The notes under the pieces were generated by a model. It had not been told where the DNA came from. It ran no database searches and saw nothing but the letters and a program-made list of their open reading frames with translations. A program made the position numbers and the translations under genes. DNA of 64,000 nt, from the NCBI RefSeq assembly GCF_016595525.1, contig NZ_JAENII010000007.1, positions 186,001 to 250,000 of the forward strand. The letters are read 5' to 3'. Positions within the stretch are counted from its first letter, which is position 1; each line of letters starts with the position of its first letter. This stretch comes from Haloferula rosea. Its GTDB lineage: Bacteria > Verrucomicrobiota > Verrucomicrobiia > Verrucomicrobiales > Akkermansiaceae. Shown in pieces: positions 63,642 through 64,000 of the stretch.

Positions 63642-64000
63642 ATGATCAAGTGGATCCTTCAGAAGATCGTTGGTTCGAAGAACGCGCGTGAACTGCGTCG
63701 AATCAAGCCGACCGTCGAACGCATCAAGGAAATCGAGGAGGCGCTCCAGCAGGAGCCCGAGGAAAAGCTGCGCGAGCTGACCACTAAGTGGAAGACCCAC
63801 CTGGCCCGCTATCACGACCTCGATGCCCCGGCCAAGCCCGTGCTTGAGCGCGCCGAGCAGGCCGTCGTCGAGGAAGCCGCCGCCGCTCTGGAAGCCCGAC
63901 TCGCCGACCTCCGCGAGGAATTCCCCGAGCTCCCTGCCAAGGTCGAGCCCACCGTCGATTCGATCGAAGCTGCCAAGGAAGCCTTCCGCGAAATCGAACC
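63642..64000 (+). CDS. secA: Preprotein translocase ATPase SecA, N-terminus only
   Basis: The start of the Sec motor that drives export across the inner membrane. MIKWILQKIVGSKNARELRR matches SecA N-termini, followed by the helix with IKEIEEALQQEPEEKLRELTTKWK. The frame is open to the window end, so the rest is missing. In Escherichia coli SecA the Walker A motif is reached at residue 102-109; here 119 residues are read without it, so there is an insertion of acidic and Ala-rich coiled-coil type after about residue 48. The upstream gap carries a hairpin and T-rich leader. Confidence 0.9.
   Translation, partial: MIKWILQKIVGSKNARELRRIKPTVERIKEIEEALQQEPEEKLRELTTKWKTHLARYHDLDAPAKPVLERAEQAVVEEAAAALEARLADLREEFPELPAKVEPTVDSIEAAKEAFREIE

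Overview
The window is a chromosomal stretch of a high-GC, Gram-negative-type bacterium. Several things point to the Planctomycetes-Verrucomicrobia-Chlamydiae group, most likely Verrucomicrobia. These are a small protein resembling a family I recall as restricted to Verrucomicrobia and Planctomycetes (31594-31998), a very large ThuA/sugar-dehydrogenase/cytochrome c fusion, an SASA-type esterase, a PEP-CTERM protein, lipoproteins with outer-membrane efflux parts, and starts that mostly lack a Shine-Dalgarno sequence. This placement is inference from gene content; no rRNA is present.

Layout. 1-2908: 3' part of an MBOAT O-acyltransferase, convergent mnmA, and an unknown membrane protein. 2971-6348: two tandem exported ClpP-like proteins with coiled coils, then a small coiled-coil tail-anchored protein. 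6406-11115: the 1569-residue ThuA-GSDH-cytochrome protein (minus strand). 11254-16044: central carbon metabolism (gpmI, tRNA-Lys, tpiA, pgk, eda). 16108-19510: ilvA, an SASA esterase and agmatine deiminase, translationally coupled or nearly so. 19519-26615: a vWA protein, an M32 carboxypeptidase, a proline/alanine-rich protein, polA and a PEP-CTERM protein. 26624-29234: a minus-strand run of D,D-carboxypeptidase, pfkA and an Lrp-type regulator. 29567-32465: RRM protein, miaA, the small PVC-type protein and a membrane protein. 32455-37312: a minus-strand run of DUF4212 and SSS symporter subunits, a deacetylase-family protein, panE-like reductase and purine nucleoside phosphorylase. 37489-40592: hflK-hflC and an AEC transporter. 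40735-51062: a porin, a complete RND tripartite efflux operon, a SnoaL-like exported protein and a Thr-Arg-Pro repeat/TPR protein. 51104-53095: a glycosyltransferase/metallophosphatase fusion. 53303-63483: aroC, a membrane protein, gatB, a GNAT-aminotransferase fusion, a DNA methyltransferase, Hsp33, a fructosamine-kinase-like protein, an NlpC/P60-like lipoprotein, a DUF4013-like membrane protein and an SDR. 63642-end: the start of secA.

How they work together. pfkA, tpiA, pgk and gpmI cover much of lower and upper glycolysis, and eda adds an Entner-Doudoroff or hexuronate branch. The porin and RND genes form an envelope export block. Most of the rest is housekeeping interspersed with lineage-specific fusion proteins. 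No insertion sequence, prophage or CRISPR array was seen. The most unusual items are the tandem exported ClpP-like proteins, the GNAT-aminotransferase fusion, the GT4-metallophosphatase fusion, the repeat-rich TPR protein, and a SecA whose N-terminus appears to carry an insertion.
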